From CAYTUI01 sp964441335 (GTDB taxonomy: Bacteria > Patescibacteriota > Patescibacteriia > UBA1558 > 2-01-FULL-52-15): 42,483 bases of DNA. The number at the start of each line of letters is the position of its first letter. Positions within the stretch are counted from its first letter, which is position 1. Shown here in pieces: positions 33,737-40,234 of this stretch. Where the stretch lies: assembly GCA_964441335.1 (NCBI GenBank), contig CAYTUI010000008.1, forward strand, positions 1 to 42,483, written 5' to 3'. The notes below the pieces were generated by a model. The model saw only the letters and a program-made list of their open reading frames with translations. It was not told the origin of the DNA and searched no databases. The translations under genes and the position numbers were made by a program.

Positions 33737-34813
33737 ATGACCAGCGCTGAAAGTTTATTGATCAACAAAATATTGAACGACGCTTTGGAGAAGAAAGCCT
33801 CCGATATCCATTTGACAGTCGGTAATTATCCCGTCATGCGTGTGGCGGGAAATTTAATCGTTATGACCGAGGAGCAGATTTTGACTCCTGATTTTATTCA
33901 TCGCATGGCTGAATCTTTTTTAACTGACAGCGATAAGGCGCAACTGGACAAGACCAGAAGTATGACAGTTGTCTATACTTGGGCGGACAGAGCCAGATTT
34001 CGGGCGCAGGTTTTTTATCAAAAGGGTTATCCGGCCATTTCTTTGCGTCTGATACCACAACGCATTGTGCCAGCTAAGGACTTGGGCTTGTCTTCGGTCA
34101 TTATCGGGACAATTGAACGGCCCCGGGGCGTAGTTTTAGTGGCCGGACCATATAATTCCGGACGCACCACCACGGTTTTCAGTTTAATGGAGCAAATCAA
34201 TTTACAGCAGGGCAAGCATATTCAAACTTTGGAGAAACCAATTGAGTATCTAATGATCAATAATAAATCGGTTATTGACCAACGCGAGGTCGGTCGGGAC
34301 GTGCCAAGTTTTATTCAAGGTCTGGAGGAGGCGGCGGAAAAGGATGTTCAAGTGGTGGTGGTCGGCGAAATGGAGGAGTCTGGTCAGGCCGAAGCAGTTT
34401 TAAAATTAGTAGAGAGCGGCAAGTTGGTTTATGTGATTATAAACTCTTTAACAGTTGTGGCGGCCTTAGAAAGCTTTATCAGCGGTTTTAGCGACAGTTC
34501 AGCGGCCTGGGCTAGAGAAGCCTTGTCGCAGGATTTTATCGCGGCTACGGCCCAGCGTTTAGTGCCACAGGTTGGCGGCGGTTTGGTTTTGGCCTATGAG
34601 ATATTAACCAATTCGGCCTCGATAAAAAACAGTATTAAAGAAGGTAATTTTTTTCAGCTTAATAATGTAATTTTGACTTCGCGTCAGGACGGTATGATTA
34701 CTCTGGACAGGCATTTAACCGAGCTGGTTAAAACCGGCCAAGTGGCGCCTGAAGACGCTATGAGGTTTGCCTTAGAACCGTCCAGCTTTAAACAAATGAT
34801 CAATAAGCAGTAG
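33737..34813 (+). CDS. pilT: PilT-like ATPase with degenerate catalytic motifs
   Basis: Homologue of the pilus retraction ATPase, 358 residues, with the PilT start ASDIHLTVG and the usual two-domain layout. The nucleotide site is altered: Walker A reads GPYNSGRTT (137-145) with Arg143 where the invariant Lys should be, the Asp box reads TLEKPIE instead of TxEDPIE, and the His box reads IINS instead of TLHT. VVVVGE (Walker B, Glu211) is kept. It may hydrolyse ATP poorly or serve as a regulatory subunit in mixed rings. The gene sits in the normal position between a receiver gene and pilC. Confidence 0.85.
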   Translation: MTSAESLLINKILNDALEKKASDIHLTVGNYPVMRVAGNLIVMTEEQILTPDFIHRMAESFLTDSDKAQLDKTRSMTVVYTWADRARFRAQVFYQKGYPAISLRLIPQRIVPAKDLGLSSVIIGTIERPRGVVLVAGPYNSGRTTTVFSLMEQINLQQGKHIQTLEKPIEYLMINNKSVIDQREVGRDVPSFIQGLEEAAEKDVQVVVVGEMEESGQAEAVLKLVESGKLVYVIINSLTVVAALESFISGFSDSSAAWAREALSQDFIAATAQRLVPQVGGGLVLAYEILTNSASIKNSIKEGNFFQLNNVILTSRQDGMITLDRHLTELVKTGQVAPEDAMRFALEPSSFKQMINKQ

Positions 34814-34814
34814 T

Positions 34815-36020
34815 ATGGCTTTATTTAGATATAAGGCGGTTAACAGCGCCGGCGTAGTTTCGCAGGGCACTATTGACGCGGCCAATTTGCCGTCGGCCAC
34901 CGAAGTTTTAACCGAGAAGGGCTTGGTTGTATTAAGGCTGGAGCAGTCCAAACGAATCAGCAAAAATATTTTTGATATTTCTCTGGGTGGCGTTCATAAA
35001 AAGGACGTGGTTATTTTTTCCCGTCAATTGGCGGTAATGATTTCCGCCACCGTGCCGATTGTGCAATCACTGCGCATTTTATATCTACAGACAGAATCAG
35101 CCGCTTTAAAGACTATCGCCAAGGGCATGGCCGACGATATAGACGGCGGTATGCAAATGTCACAGGCTTTTGCCAAACACCCTAAGGCTTTTTCCAGATT
35201 TTACGTGGCTATGATCAGGTCGGGTGAAACCAGCGGCCGCTTAGACGAAGTGCTGAACTACTTGGCTGACCAGATGGAGAAAGATTATGATTTGACCAGT
35301 CGTATCCGTGGCGCCATGATTTACCCGATATTTATAGTTTTCGGTTTGGTGGCTGTTGGTATTATTATGATGATTTATGTCATTCCTAAAATGGCCGATA
35401 TTTTAATTGAATCAGGTACTGAATTGCCGTGGATGACCAAACTATTAATAGCTACGAGTAATTTTTTGGTCGGGTATTGGTGGATTTTAATTATTGCTAT
35501 TGTTGGCGGTTTTGGTTTGATGCGACTGTATCTGCGCGCACCGGCCGGTCGTATCAGCTGGGATAATTTTAAATTGTATATCCCGATTTTCGGTTTAATT
35601 TCCAAAAAGATAATTATTGTCAGAATGTCCCGCAGTTTATCCACATTGATTAGAGGAGGCGTGCCGATTGCCGTGGCTTTGGAAATTACCGGTGAAGTCG
35701 TTGATAATGGCGCTTTTAAGAAAATTATTGAAGATACTATTAAAGAGGTCCAGGACGGTAATTCTATTACCACCACTATGAATGAGAGTCGCTTAATTCC
35801 CAAGATTGTTTCAGAAATGATGGCGGTCGGTGAAAGAACAGGTAAATTGGACGAAATTTTGGCTAAGCTTGGGGATTTTTATGACCGAGAAGTTTCGGCT
35901 TTGGTCTCCAGCTTAACCTCCTTGATTGAGCCGATAATTATGGTCATTATGGGCGTAGGCGTGGGAGTTATGGTCGCGGCTGTTATTATGCCGATGTTTC
36001 AAATCGCCAATTCGATTTAG
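34815..36020 (+). CDS. pilC: PilC/GspF-type inner-membrane platform protein
   Basis: Polytopic membrane protein of 401 residues at the base of the pilus. MALFRYKAVNSAG is the classic start. Two GspF repeats follow (about 65-190 and 270-390, with FSRQLAVMISATVPIVQSL and MSRSLSTLIRGGVPIA), each ending in hydrophobic helices. PEP-like GERTGKLDEIL and GETSGRLDEVL are the paired family motifs. It starts one base after the pilT stop. The stop TAG is followed by another repeat tract. Confidence 0.95.
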   Translation: MALFRYKAVNSAGVVSQGTIDAANLPSATEVLTEKGLVVLRLEQSKRISKNIFDISLGGVHKKDVVIFSRQLAVMISATVPIVQSLRILYLQTESAALKTIAKGMADDIDGGMQMSQAFAKHPKAFSRFYVAMIRSGETSGRLDEVLNYLADQMEKDYDLTSRIRGAMIYPIFIVFGLVAVGIIMMIYVIPKMADILIESGTELPWMTKLLIATSNFLVGYWWILIIAIVGGFGLMRLYLRAPAGRISWDNFKLYIPIFGLISKKIIIVRMSRSLSTLIRGGVPIAVALEITGEVVDNGAFKKIIEDTIKEVQDGNSITTTMNESRLIPKIVSEMMAVGERTGKLDEILAKLGDFYDREVSALVSSLTSLIEPIIMVIMGVGVGVMVAAVIMPMFQIANSI

Positions 36021-36117
36021 ATTTGTAGAAGTGGGAAGCGGGGTTTGGGAAGCGTAGAAGTGGTCCCCGCTTCACAAACCCCAGTTCCCAAATCCCAGTT
36101 AACAATTAATAAAATAT
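36021..36117 (+). repeat. Stop-to-start hairpin tract (pilC to four-helix gene)
   Basis: GAAGCGGGG (36035-36043) pairs with CCCCGCTTC (36065-36073), a 9-bp stem, with further words GGGTTTGGGAA and TTCCCAAATCCC that can extend it. The end is AT-rich and runs to the ATG at 36118. Confidence 0.75.
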
Positions 36118-36528
36118 ATGGGAAAAGCGATTAACACGGGGTATGATTTTTATACCCTAACTGCTTGGCAACAAGCGCACAAATTAGCACTTTGCGTTTA
36201 TAAGCTAACTAAGTCATACCCGGATGACGAGAGATATGGGCTAATAAGTCAGTTAAGGAGAGCCGCTAGTTCGGTAACGGCAAATTTGGCAGAGGGATAT
36301 GATAGATATTATCATAAGGAAAAGGCAAGGTTTTATCTGTTAGCTAGGGGATCTGCGGCGGAGGTTCATAATTTTCTCATTTTATCTAAAGATCTAATGT
36401 ATATAGATGAGGAGACATTTGAGCAGCTTTCCCCGCTAGTTGTTTCGGTTAGACAGCTATTGAGCGGTTTGATACGTGCTCAACGCGCTGATTATGTGAG
36501 AGAGGGGAATGGGGTTCGGGAGGCGTAG
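36118..36528 (+). CDS. Four-helix-bundle protein (S23 / 23S rRNA intervening-sequence family)
   Basis: Helical protein of 136 residues of the family found in 23S rRNA intervening sequences and related to the DGR accessory protein Avd. Typical blocks are LTAWQQAHKLALCVYKLTK, ERYGLISQLRRAASSV with ANLAEGYDR, and the ALARGSA-type segment FYLLARGSAAEVHNFL. It lies inside the pilus operon with a hairpin repeat tract on each side. Its last residues GNGVREA and its TAG stop are encoded by the downstream repeat. Function in this setting is unknown; nucleic-acid binding is possible from the Avd relation. Confidence 0.85.
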   Translation: MGKAINTGYDFYTLTAWQQAHKLALCVYKLTKSYPDDERYGLISQLRRAASSVTANLAEGYDRYYHKEKARFYLLARGSAAEVHNFLILSKDLMYIDEETFEQLSPLVVSVRQLLSGLIRAQRADYVREGNGVREA

Positions 36529-36616
36529 AAGTGGTAAGTGTAGAAGTGGGACATGGGAAGTGTAGAAGAGGTTCCCGCTTCACAAGACCCGAATCCCAAT
36601 TACAAAACCCCGAATT
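36503..36616 (+). repeat. Hairpin tract overlapping the end of the four-helix gene
   Basis: The words GGGGTTCGGGAGGCGTAGAAG encode the last residues and stop of the preceding gene (shown to 20 bases: GGGGTTCGGGAGGCGTAGAA). They continue as TAGAAGTGGGACATGGGAAG and the complement TTCCCGCTTCACAAGACCC, up to the pilin promoter. Confidence 0.7.
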
Positions 36617-36618
36617 TA

Positions 36619-36627
36619 TGCTATAAT
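36619..36627 (+). promoter_or_regulatory. Extended -10 promoter of the likely major pilin
   Basis: TGCTATAAT (36619-36627), preceded by TA. Transcription would start near 36634, giving a 5' untranslated region of about 236 bases, by far the longest in the window. Confidence 0.65.
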
Positions 36628-36670
36628 TTATTCGCTGTTAATAAGTGTTTAACGGCGCTTTAAAAAATAA

Positions 36671-36775
36671 ATCCAAGCACCTTCATCATCAGATGTTTTA
36701 TCACGCGATTAAGGAGATATGTGAAATACTAATCCTTGTGGCGGAGAACGTAAGATATTCTGAAAGGTGCTGGAT
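36671..36775 (+). repeat. Inverted-repeat element, copy 1 (in pilin leader RNA)
   Basis: The ends ATCCAAGCACCTTCA and TGAAAGGTGCTGGAT are near-perfect inverted repeats. The right end with its flank, GGTGCTGGATAAAA, is identical over 14 bases to the reverse complement of the left end of copy 2 (TTTTATCCAGCACC). Length 105 bases. Confidence 0.55.
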
Positions 36776-36856
36776 AAAAATCAAAACAAGCCAAGCTGTT
36801 AGAGTCTCATGACACTGTGCACAGAACTGTAACAGATTTCCTTGTTTGACAAGGAA

Positions 36857-36864
36857 GGGAGGTG
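36857..36864 (+). promoter_or_regulatory. Strong Shine-Dalgarno of the pilin
   Basis: GGGAGGTG ends 5 bases before the ATG at 36870 and only 2 before another ATG at 36867, so 36870 is the better start. It follows a hairpin immediately. Confidence 0.8.
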
Positions 36865-36869
36865 AAATG

Positions 36870-37244
36870 ATGAATAAAAAAGGTTTTACGTTAATTGAAT
36901 TGTTGGTAGTCATCGCTATAATCGGTATTTTGTCATCAATCGCTTTGGTGAACTTAAATACTGCTAGACAAAAGGCTAGAATGGCATCTGCTCAAGGGTC
37001 AACAGCTTCAACGGTGGCTGCTGCTACTATTTGTATGGATGATGATTTAGTGCTAGTTCAGCCAGCTGCTGATGGAGGTAATGTTATGTGTGCTGGGGGA
37101 GATGTCTGGCCAGATTTGCCTGATCCGTGGGCATACACAATTACTGGATTTACTTCCGATATAGACGCAGATACATTCCATTATGAGGCTTCTGATGGAA
37201 CTGATACTATCACTTGTACTGATAACGGTTGTACATCAACGTAA
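36870..37244 (+). CDS. pilA: Type IV prepilin, probable major pilin
   Basis: Prepilin of 124 residues with the short leader MNKKG and cleavage before FTLIELLVVIAIIGIL, with Glu5 of the mature form. The hydrophobic helix is followed by a small globular domain of about 80 residues with four cysteines (CMDDD, MCAGG, TCTDNGC). It is the only pilin with its own promoter, long leader RNA, strong Shine-Dalgarno and strong terminator, as expected for the abundant subunit. The in-frame TTG at 36846 is not a likely start. Confidence 0.92.
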   Translation: MNKKGFTLIELLVVIAIIGILSSIALVNLNTARQKARMASAQGSTASTVAAATICMDDDLVLVQPAADGGNVMCAGGDVWPDLPDPWAYTITGFTSDIDADTFHYEASDGTDTITCTDNGCTST

Positions 37245-37254
37245 ATAGTTTCAC

Positions 37255-37290
37255 AAAAAAACGCCCAATTTAGTTAGAGGGTGTTTTTTT
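37255..37290 (+). terminator. Rho-independent terminator of the pilin gene
   Basis: AAAAAAACGCCC (37255-37266) pairs with GGGTGTTTTTTT (37279-37290), including one G-U pair, and ends in seven T. Confidence 0.9.
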
Positions 37291-37319
37291 GTTGGCTGAT
37301 ATATCAATTGCGAAAGTTA

Positions 37320-37328
37320 TGTTATAAT
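37320..37328 (+). promoter_or_regulatory. Extended -10 promoter after the pilin terminator
   Basis: TGTTATAAT (37320-37328). It would transcribe the remaining pilin genes. A 159-base leader (37329-37487) of repeated G/A-rich words and then ATTACCAATTACT words precedes the next ATG. Confidence 0.55.
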
Positions 37329-37487
37329 ATGTGGGAAATGAGGGGTGAGGAAGGAGGAATGTCAGGTCATCCGACCTTATCGCTCTATGGGCGAAGGAAT
37401 GAGGAGAGCGAGGGACTGAAGAACCGATGAACGAAAGAACAGGGTTGGTCCAAATTACCAATTACTAATTACCAATTCCCAAAAAAT
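37329..37487 (+). repeat. Low-complexity leader tract
   Basis: GAGGGGTGAGGAAGGAGGAA-type words, GAAAGAACAGGG, and then ACCAATTACTAATTACC words up to the ATG at 37488. It includes GTCAGGTCATCCGACC, an imperfect palindrome. No gene is seen. Confidence 0.5.
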
Positions 37488-37928
37488 ATGGACTTCCAAG
37501 AGCTATTCAACCGTTATCGCTTTTATTCCTACGCCGGGATTGTTATCGTGGTTGTTGTTATTGCTTTGGCCGTGGTCTTGATTAACAATCGCGCGCAGGC
37601 TAAAGACGTTATTCTGATGACCCAGTTGAAGGAATTTAGTGTTGGATTAGAAAACTATTTTAGTCAGCATCAGGCCTATCCTGTGGCGTCAAGCGTAGAT
37701 ATTAATAAAAACGTGGTGTTGTCTGATAATGGTTTTGCTGACTCGCAAGGCACTGTTTATTATAACGGCGCGATAACTGCCGGAGCTGTCAGTTTCAGTT
37801 CAGACGCCACTTCCTATAACATTAGTTTTAAATTGCGCCGCCAATGGCCGGTCGTGGGCGTGAATGATGGTAAATATTGTATAATTAAGCCTAATTATAA
37901 GATAAGTTGCGGGAAAAAAGGAGAGTAG
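37488..37928 (+). CDS. Pilin-like membrane protein without prepilin leader
   Basis: Protein of 146 residues with one hydrophobic helix (about 15-35, YAGIVIVVVVIALAVVLI) and a following region like the pilin alpha-1 and loop (AKDVILMTQLKEFSVGLENY with YFSQHQAYP). There is no Gly-Phe-Thr-Leu-x-Glu cleavage motif, so PilD is not expected to process it. It may be a signal-anchored structural homologue or a membrane stop for the pilus. The TAG stop is the first codon of the next repeat tract. Confidence 0.6.
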   Translation: MDFQELFNRYRFYSYAGIVIVVVVIALAVVLINNRAQAKDVILMTQLKEFSVGLENYFSQHQAYPVASSVDINKNVVLSDNGFADSQGTVYYNGAITAGAVSFSSDATSYNISFKLRRQWPVVGVNDGKYCIIKPNYKISCGKKGE

Positions 37929-38043
37929 AAGTGGGGTTCGGGAAGCGTAGAAGTGGTTCCCACTTCACAAACCCCGAATCCCAAATCCCGAAGCCAGAAT
38001 CCCGAATCCCCCATTACCCATTACTCATTACCCATAACATATT
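37924..38043 (+). repeat. Stop-to-start hairpin tract
   Basis: GAGTAGAAGTGGGGTTCGGG (containing the stop of the previous gene), the complementary words CCCACTTCACAAACCCCG, several AATCCCGAA words and then CCCATTACTCATTACCC words, ending at ATTATGAATTACG, where the next gene starts. Confidence 0.75.
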
Positions 38044-38499
38044 ATGAATTACGTATTGCGAGACAATAAACGATGTGGCTTCACGCTAATTGAACTCCTT
38101 GTCGTCATTTCAATTATCGGTATTTTGTCGTCCGTGGCGTTGGTGAATTTTAATAATGTGCGATATCAAGCAAAACAGAGAGCAGCTGAAGTTGCATTTA
38201 AGAGTATGACTAATGGCATAGAGCTATGTTTTGCGGGTGGTGGAGATTTTACTTTAGATGGTACCCATCGTTGTAACGATGAAGATGATGAGCCAAGCAT
38301 AGTAATCGGATCCTCAATTTGCACCAATAATGGGAATATTGGTAAAGTTCCAAATCTTGATAATTGGGAAATTAAACAGTGCAATTCTGATTCTACTTTC
38401 GGGAACTTCTTTATATATGCCATAAGTTTGAATGGCCCTGACTGTACAATTGTTTGTGATCAAACAGGTTGTCGTAAAGAAGGCTCTACCTGTTTTTAA
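38044..38499 (+). CDS. Type IV prepilin
   Basis: Prepilin of 151 residues. The leader MNYVLRDNKRCG is cut before FTLIELLVVISIIGIL, and Glu5 is present. The globular part has several Cys (ELCFAGG, SSICTNNG, GPDCTIVCDQTGC). The start codon and first codons continue the upstream ATTAC repeat, so the leader itself derives from it. Probably a minor or alternative pilin subunit; it has no clear Shine-Dalgarno. Confidence 0.88.
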   Translation: MNYVLRDNKRCGFTLIELLVVISIIGILSSVALVNFNNVRYQAKQRAAEVAFKSMTNGIELCFAGGGDFTLDGTHRCNDEDDEPSIVIGSSICTNNGNIGKVPNLDNWEIKQCNSDSTFGNFFIYAISLNGPDCTIVCDQTGCRKEGSTCF

Positions 38500-38502
38500 A
38501 TT

Positions 38503-38574
38503 ATGATTTACAGATTGCAGGGCGATAATCAATCACGGGGTTTTATCCAGCACCACTTTTTCGTTTCACTATAA
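38503..38574 (+). other. Interrupted prepilin leader frame overlapping the next pilin start
   Basis: ATG at 38503 begins a 23-residue frame, MIYRLQGDNQSRGFIQHHF and four more residues. It looks like a prepilin leader up to its Gly-Phe codons (38539-38544) and then runs into the inverted-repeat element. Its TAA (38572-38574) overlaps the real pilin ATG at 38574, which would allow coupled re-initiation. Confidence 0.5.
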
Positions 38575-38640
38575 TGAAGTCTATTAAGATTAAAAAATTC
38601 ATCCCACGGTATTGTCACTCTATAAAAAGTGGTGTTGGAT
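38545..38640 (+). repeat. Inverted-repeat element, copy 2 (across a pilin start codon)
   Basis: The left end ATCCAGCACCACTTTTT (38545-38561) pairs with AAAAAGTGGTGTTGGAT (38624-38640) at 17 positions, one of them G-U. The 62-base loop holds the pilin ATG and most of its leader. The Gly-Phe codons of the older leader lie left of it and those of the working pilin at its right end. Confidence 0.75.
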
Positions 38641-39188
38641 TTACACTTATAGAATTGCTGGTAGTAATTTCCGTCATCACCCTGCTTTCTAGTATGGTTT
38701 TTGCCAAAGTTCAGGGCGCGCGGTATAAGGCCAAGATTACGGCGGCGCAGGCCAGTTTAAACAACGCTTTTTTAGGTGCTGTTTTATGTATAGAAGACGG
38801 TAAACCTCTTAATAGCGATACAGAGGATACTTGTGATGCCGGTAGTTCTTTTTTTCTGGCTCCCAATAGTGATCCGGAGGTGCCGATTTGTCAGGGCTCG
38901 GTCAATAATTGGCCAAACATCAGTAAATATGGTTTTAGTTACGGAATTTGCGTCTCCAATATTTTAACGGACCAGTTTGTTTTAATGACTAGTGATGGTA
39001 ATAATGACATTGTTTGCGCTTATAATTTTAAAAATTCAACCATAAATAATACCGGACGTTGCGATATAATTGAAAATGGAAATGTGGGTACTTGTCAAAG
39101 GAGTGAGGGTGTTAGTTCCGGAAAATTGTGTAATATCGGACAAATTCCCAGCACTTGCCCGGTAGGTGAAAGTTGTCAAAGTTTATGA
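38574..39188 (+). CDS. Type IV prepilin with leader supplied by an inverted-repeat element
   Basis: Prepilin of 204 residues. The leader is 22 residues (MKSIKIKKFIPRYCH, then SIKSGVG), cut before FTLIELLVVISVITLL with Glu5. Almost the whole leader is encoded in the inverted-repeat element at 38545-38640. The mature part has about ten Cys in total (AVLCIEDG, EDTCDAG, PICQGS, CDIIENGNVGTC, CPVGESC). It is longer than its neighbours and probably a minor pilin. An upstream leader-like frame ends at its ATG. Confidence 0.88.
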   Translation: MKSIKIKKFIPRYCHSIKSGVGFTLIELLVVISVITLLSSMVFAKVQGARYKAKITAAQASLNNAFLGAVLCIEDGKPLNSDTEDTCDAGSSFFLAPNSDPEVPICQGSVNNWPNISKYGFSYGICVSNILTDQFVLMTSDGNNDIVCAYNFKNSTINNTGRCDIIENGNVGTCQRSEGVSSGKLCNIGQIPSTCPVGESCQSL

Positions 39189-39230
39189 TGTAAACGAAGC
39201 AATTCGGAGTTTAGGGAAAAGTTGAAAAAA

Positions 39231-39239
39231 TGGTATAAT
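39231..39239 (+). promoter_or_regulatory. Extended -10 promoter before pilD
   Basis: TGGTATAAT (39231-39239), the same nine bases as at 9013. Transcription would start near 39247, inside a hairpin-forming tract. Confidence 0.55.
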
Positions 39240-39322
39240 ATGTGGGTAATGGGTAATGGGTAATGAGTGATGGGGGAAGCTCTTCCCAATTACTAATTAC
39301 ATATTACCAATTACAAACCCCC
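39240..39322 (+). repeat. Hairpin tract before pilD
   Basis: GGGTAATGGGTAATGAGTGA is followed by GGGGGAAG-CT-CTTCCC and then the complementary ATTACTAATTACATATTACC words, which gives a long imperfect hairpin ending at the ATG at 39323. Confidence 0.7.
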
Positions 39323-40096
39323 ATGATACCATTTTTTATTTTTATTTTAGGGATTATTTTCGGCAGTTTTCTTAATGCCGTTATTTTTCGGTTAAAAGCC
39401 GAGGAATCGTTTATTACCGGCCGGTCCAAATGTCCTGATTGTAAACATGTTTTGGGTACTAAGGACCTTTGGCCGGTTTTAAGCTGGCTGGCATTGCGGG
39501 GTAAGTGCCGTTATTGCCGTCAGTCAATTTCTATACAGTATCCAATAGTGGAATTGGCCACCGGTTTGATTTTTCTGATGATTTATTTGAGTGCGGTGAC
39601 AGATGCTTCAATTTATATTTTAGGCAATTTACAGCTAGCGGCTTGGCTTATTTACAGCCTTTTTTTAATTGTCATTTTTGTCTATGATTATAAGTATTAT
39701 TTGATTCTTGACAAAGTGGTGTGGCCGGCTGTGATTATTGCCTTTGTTTTAAATTTATTCATCGGTTATAGCTGGTGGCAGATGCTGTTGGCAGGAGTTA
39801 TCGGTGGTGGATTTTTTCTGCTGCAATTTTTGGTTTCCAAGGGCAAGTGGATTGGCGGTGGGGATATCAGATTGGGTTTTCTGATGGGTATTATTTTATC
39901 CTGGCCGAATATTATTGCGGCACTGCTGATGGCTTACTTTGCCGGCAGTATTGTGGGTTTAGGTTTGATTGCCGCTGGTCGGAAGAAATTAAGTAGTAAA
40001 ATTCCTTTTGGTACTTTTTTAAGTCTGGCGACATTAGTGACTATGCTTTATGGTAATATTATCGTCAATTGGTATCTTAATTTTCTTTATATGTAG
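39323..40096 (+). CDS. pilD: Prepilin peptidase / N-methyltransferase
   Basis: Membrane aspartic protease of 257 residues that cleaves and methylates prepilins. The ATG at 39323 is chosen because GSFLNAVIFRL, the usual start, follows at once; the frame extends to 39263, but that part is the repeat tract. The methylase-domain zinc site is seen as CPDCKH and CRYCRQ. Catalytic Asp residues are in FVYDYKYYLILD and in GGGDIRLGFLMG. About seven hydrophobic helices. The TAG stop is the start of the next repeat tract. Confidence 0.95.
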   Translation: MIPFFIFILGIIFGSFLNAVIFRLKAEESFITGRSKCPDCKHVLGTKDLWPVLSWLALRGKCRYCRQSISIQYPIVELATGLIFLMIYLSAVTDASIYILGNLQLAAWLIYSLFLIVIFVYDYKYYLILDKVVWPAVIIAFVLNLFIGYSWWQMLLAGVIGGGFFLLQFLVSKGKWIGGGDIRLGFLMGIILSWPNIIAALLMAYFAGSIVGLGLIAAGRKKLSSKIPFGTFLSLATLVTMLYGNIIVNWYLNFLYM

Positions 40097-40234
40097 AAGT
40101 GGCAAGCGGGTTTTGTGGAAGCGGGAAGCGATAAACTGGGATGTGGGAAACGGAAAGTGTGGAAGTGGTTGCCGCTTCACAAATCCCGAATACCAAATTC
40201 CCCATTACCCATTACTCATTACCAATTACCAACT
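40094..40234 (+). repeat. Stop-to-start hairpin tract (pilD to GspH-like pilin)
   Basis: It begins with the pilD stop in TAGAAGTGGCAAGCGGG, has complementary words TTGCCGCTTCACAAATCCCG, then CCCATTACTCATTACCAATT and the start ATGAATCACAAACC. An in-frame extension upstream to 40115 is just translation of this tract. Confidence 0.75.

Larger units (their letters stand above)
36634..36869 (+). promoter_or_regulatory. Structured 5' untranslated region of the pilin gene (candidate cis-regulatory RNA)
   Basis: A long stem is formed by ATCCAAGCACCTTCA (36671-36685) and TGAAAGGTGCTGGAT (36761-36775) with two small bulges. Then CTGTTA/TAACAG (36796-36801 with 36830-36835) encloses the palindrome CTGTGCACAG, and TTCCTTG/CAAGGAA (36838-36844 with 36850-36856) forms a hairpin touching the Shine-Dalgarno. 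CACCTT of the first stem (36678-36683) could instead pair with GAGGTG of the Shine-Dalgarno (36859-36864). AAGGAG followed closely by ATGTGA (36711-36724) is a possible start-stop minimal frame. It matches no riboswitch class that I know. Confidence 0.5.

Noticed and set aside
36634..36869. Known c-di-GMP riboswitch before the pilin
   Set aside because: I could not find the conserved core bases of GEMM-I or c-di-GMP-II; a covariance-model search would settle it.
39263..39322. Longer N-terminus of the prepilin peptidase
   Set aside because: These residues come from the hairpin tract; the conserved GSFLN start follows the ATG at 39323.
40115..40234. Longer N-terminus of the GspH-like pilin
   Set aside because: The extra 40 residues are translation of the repeat tract; the prepilin leader starts at 40235.
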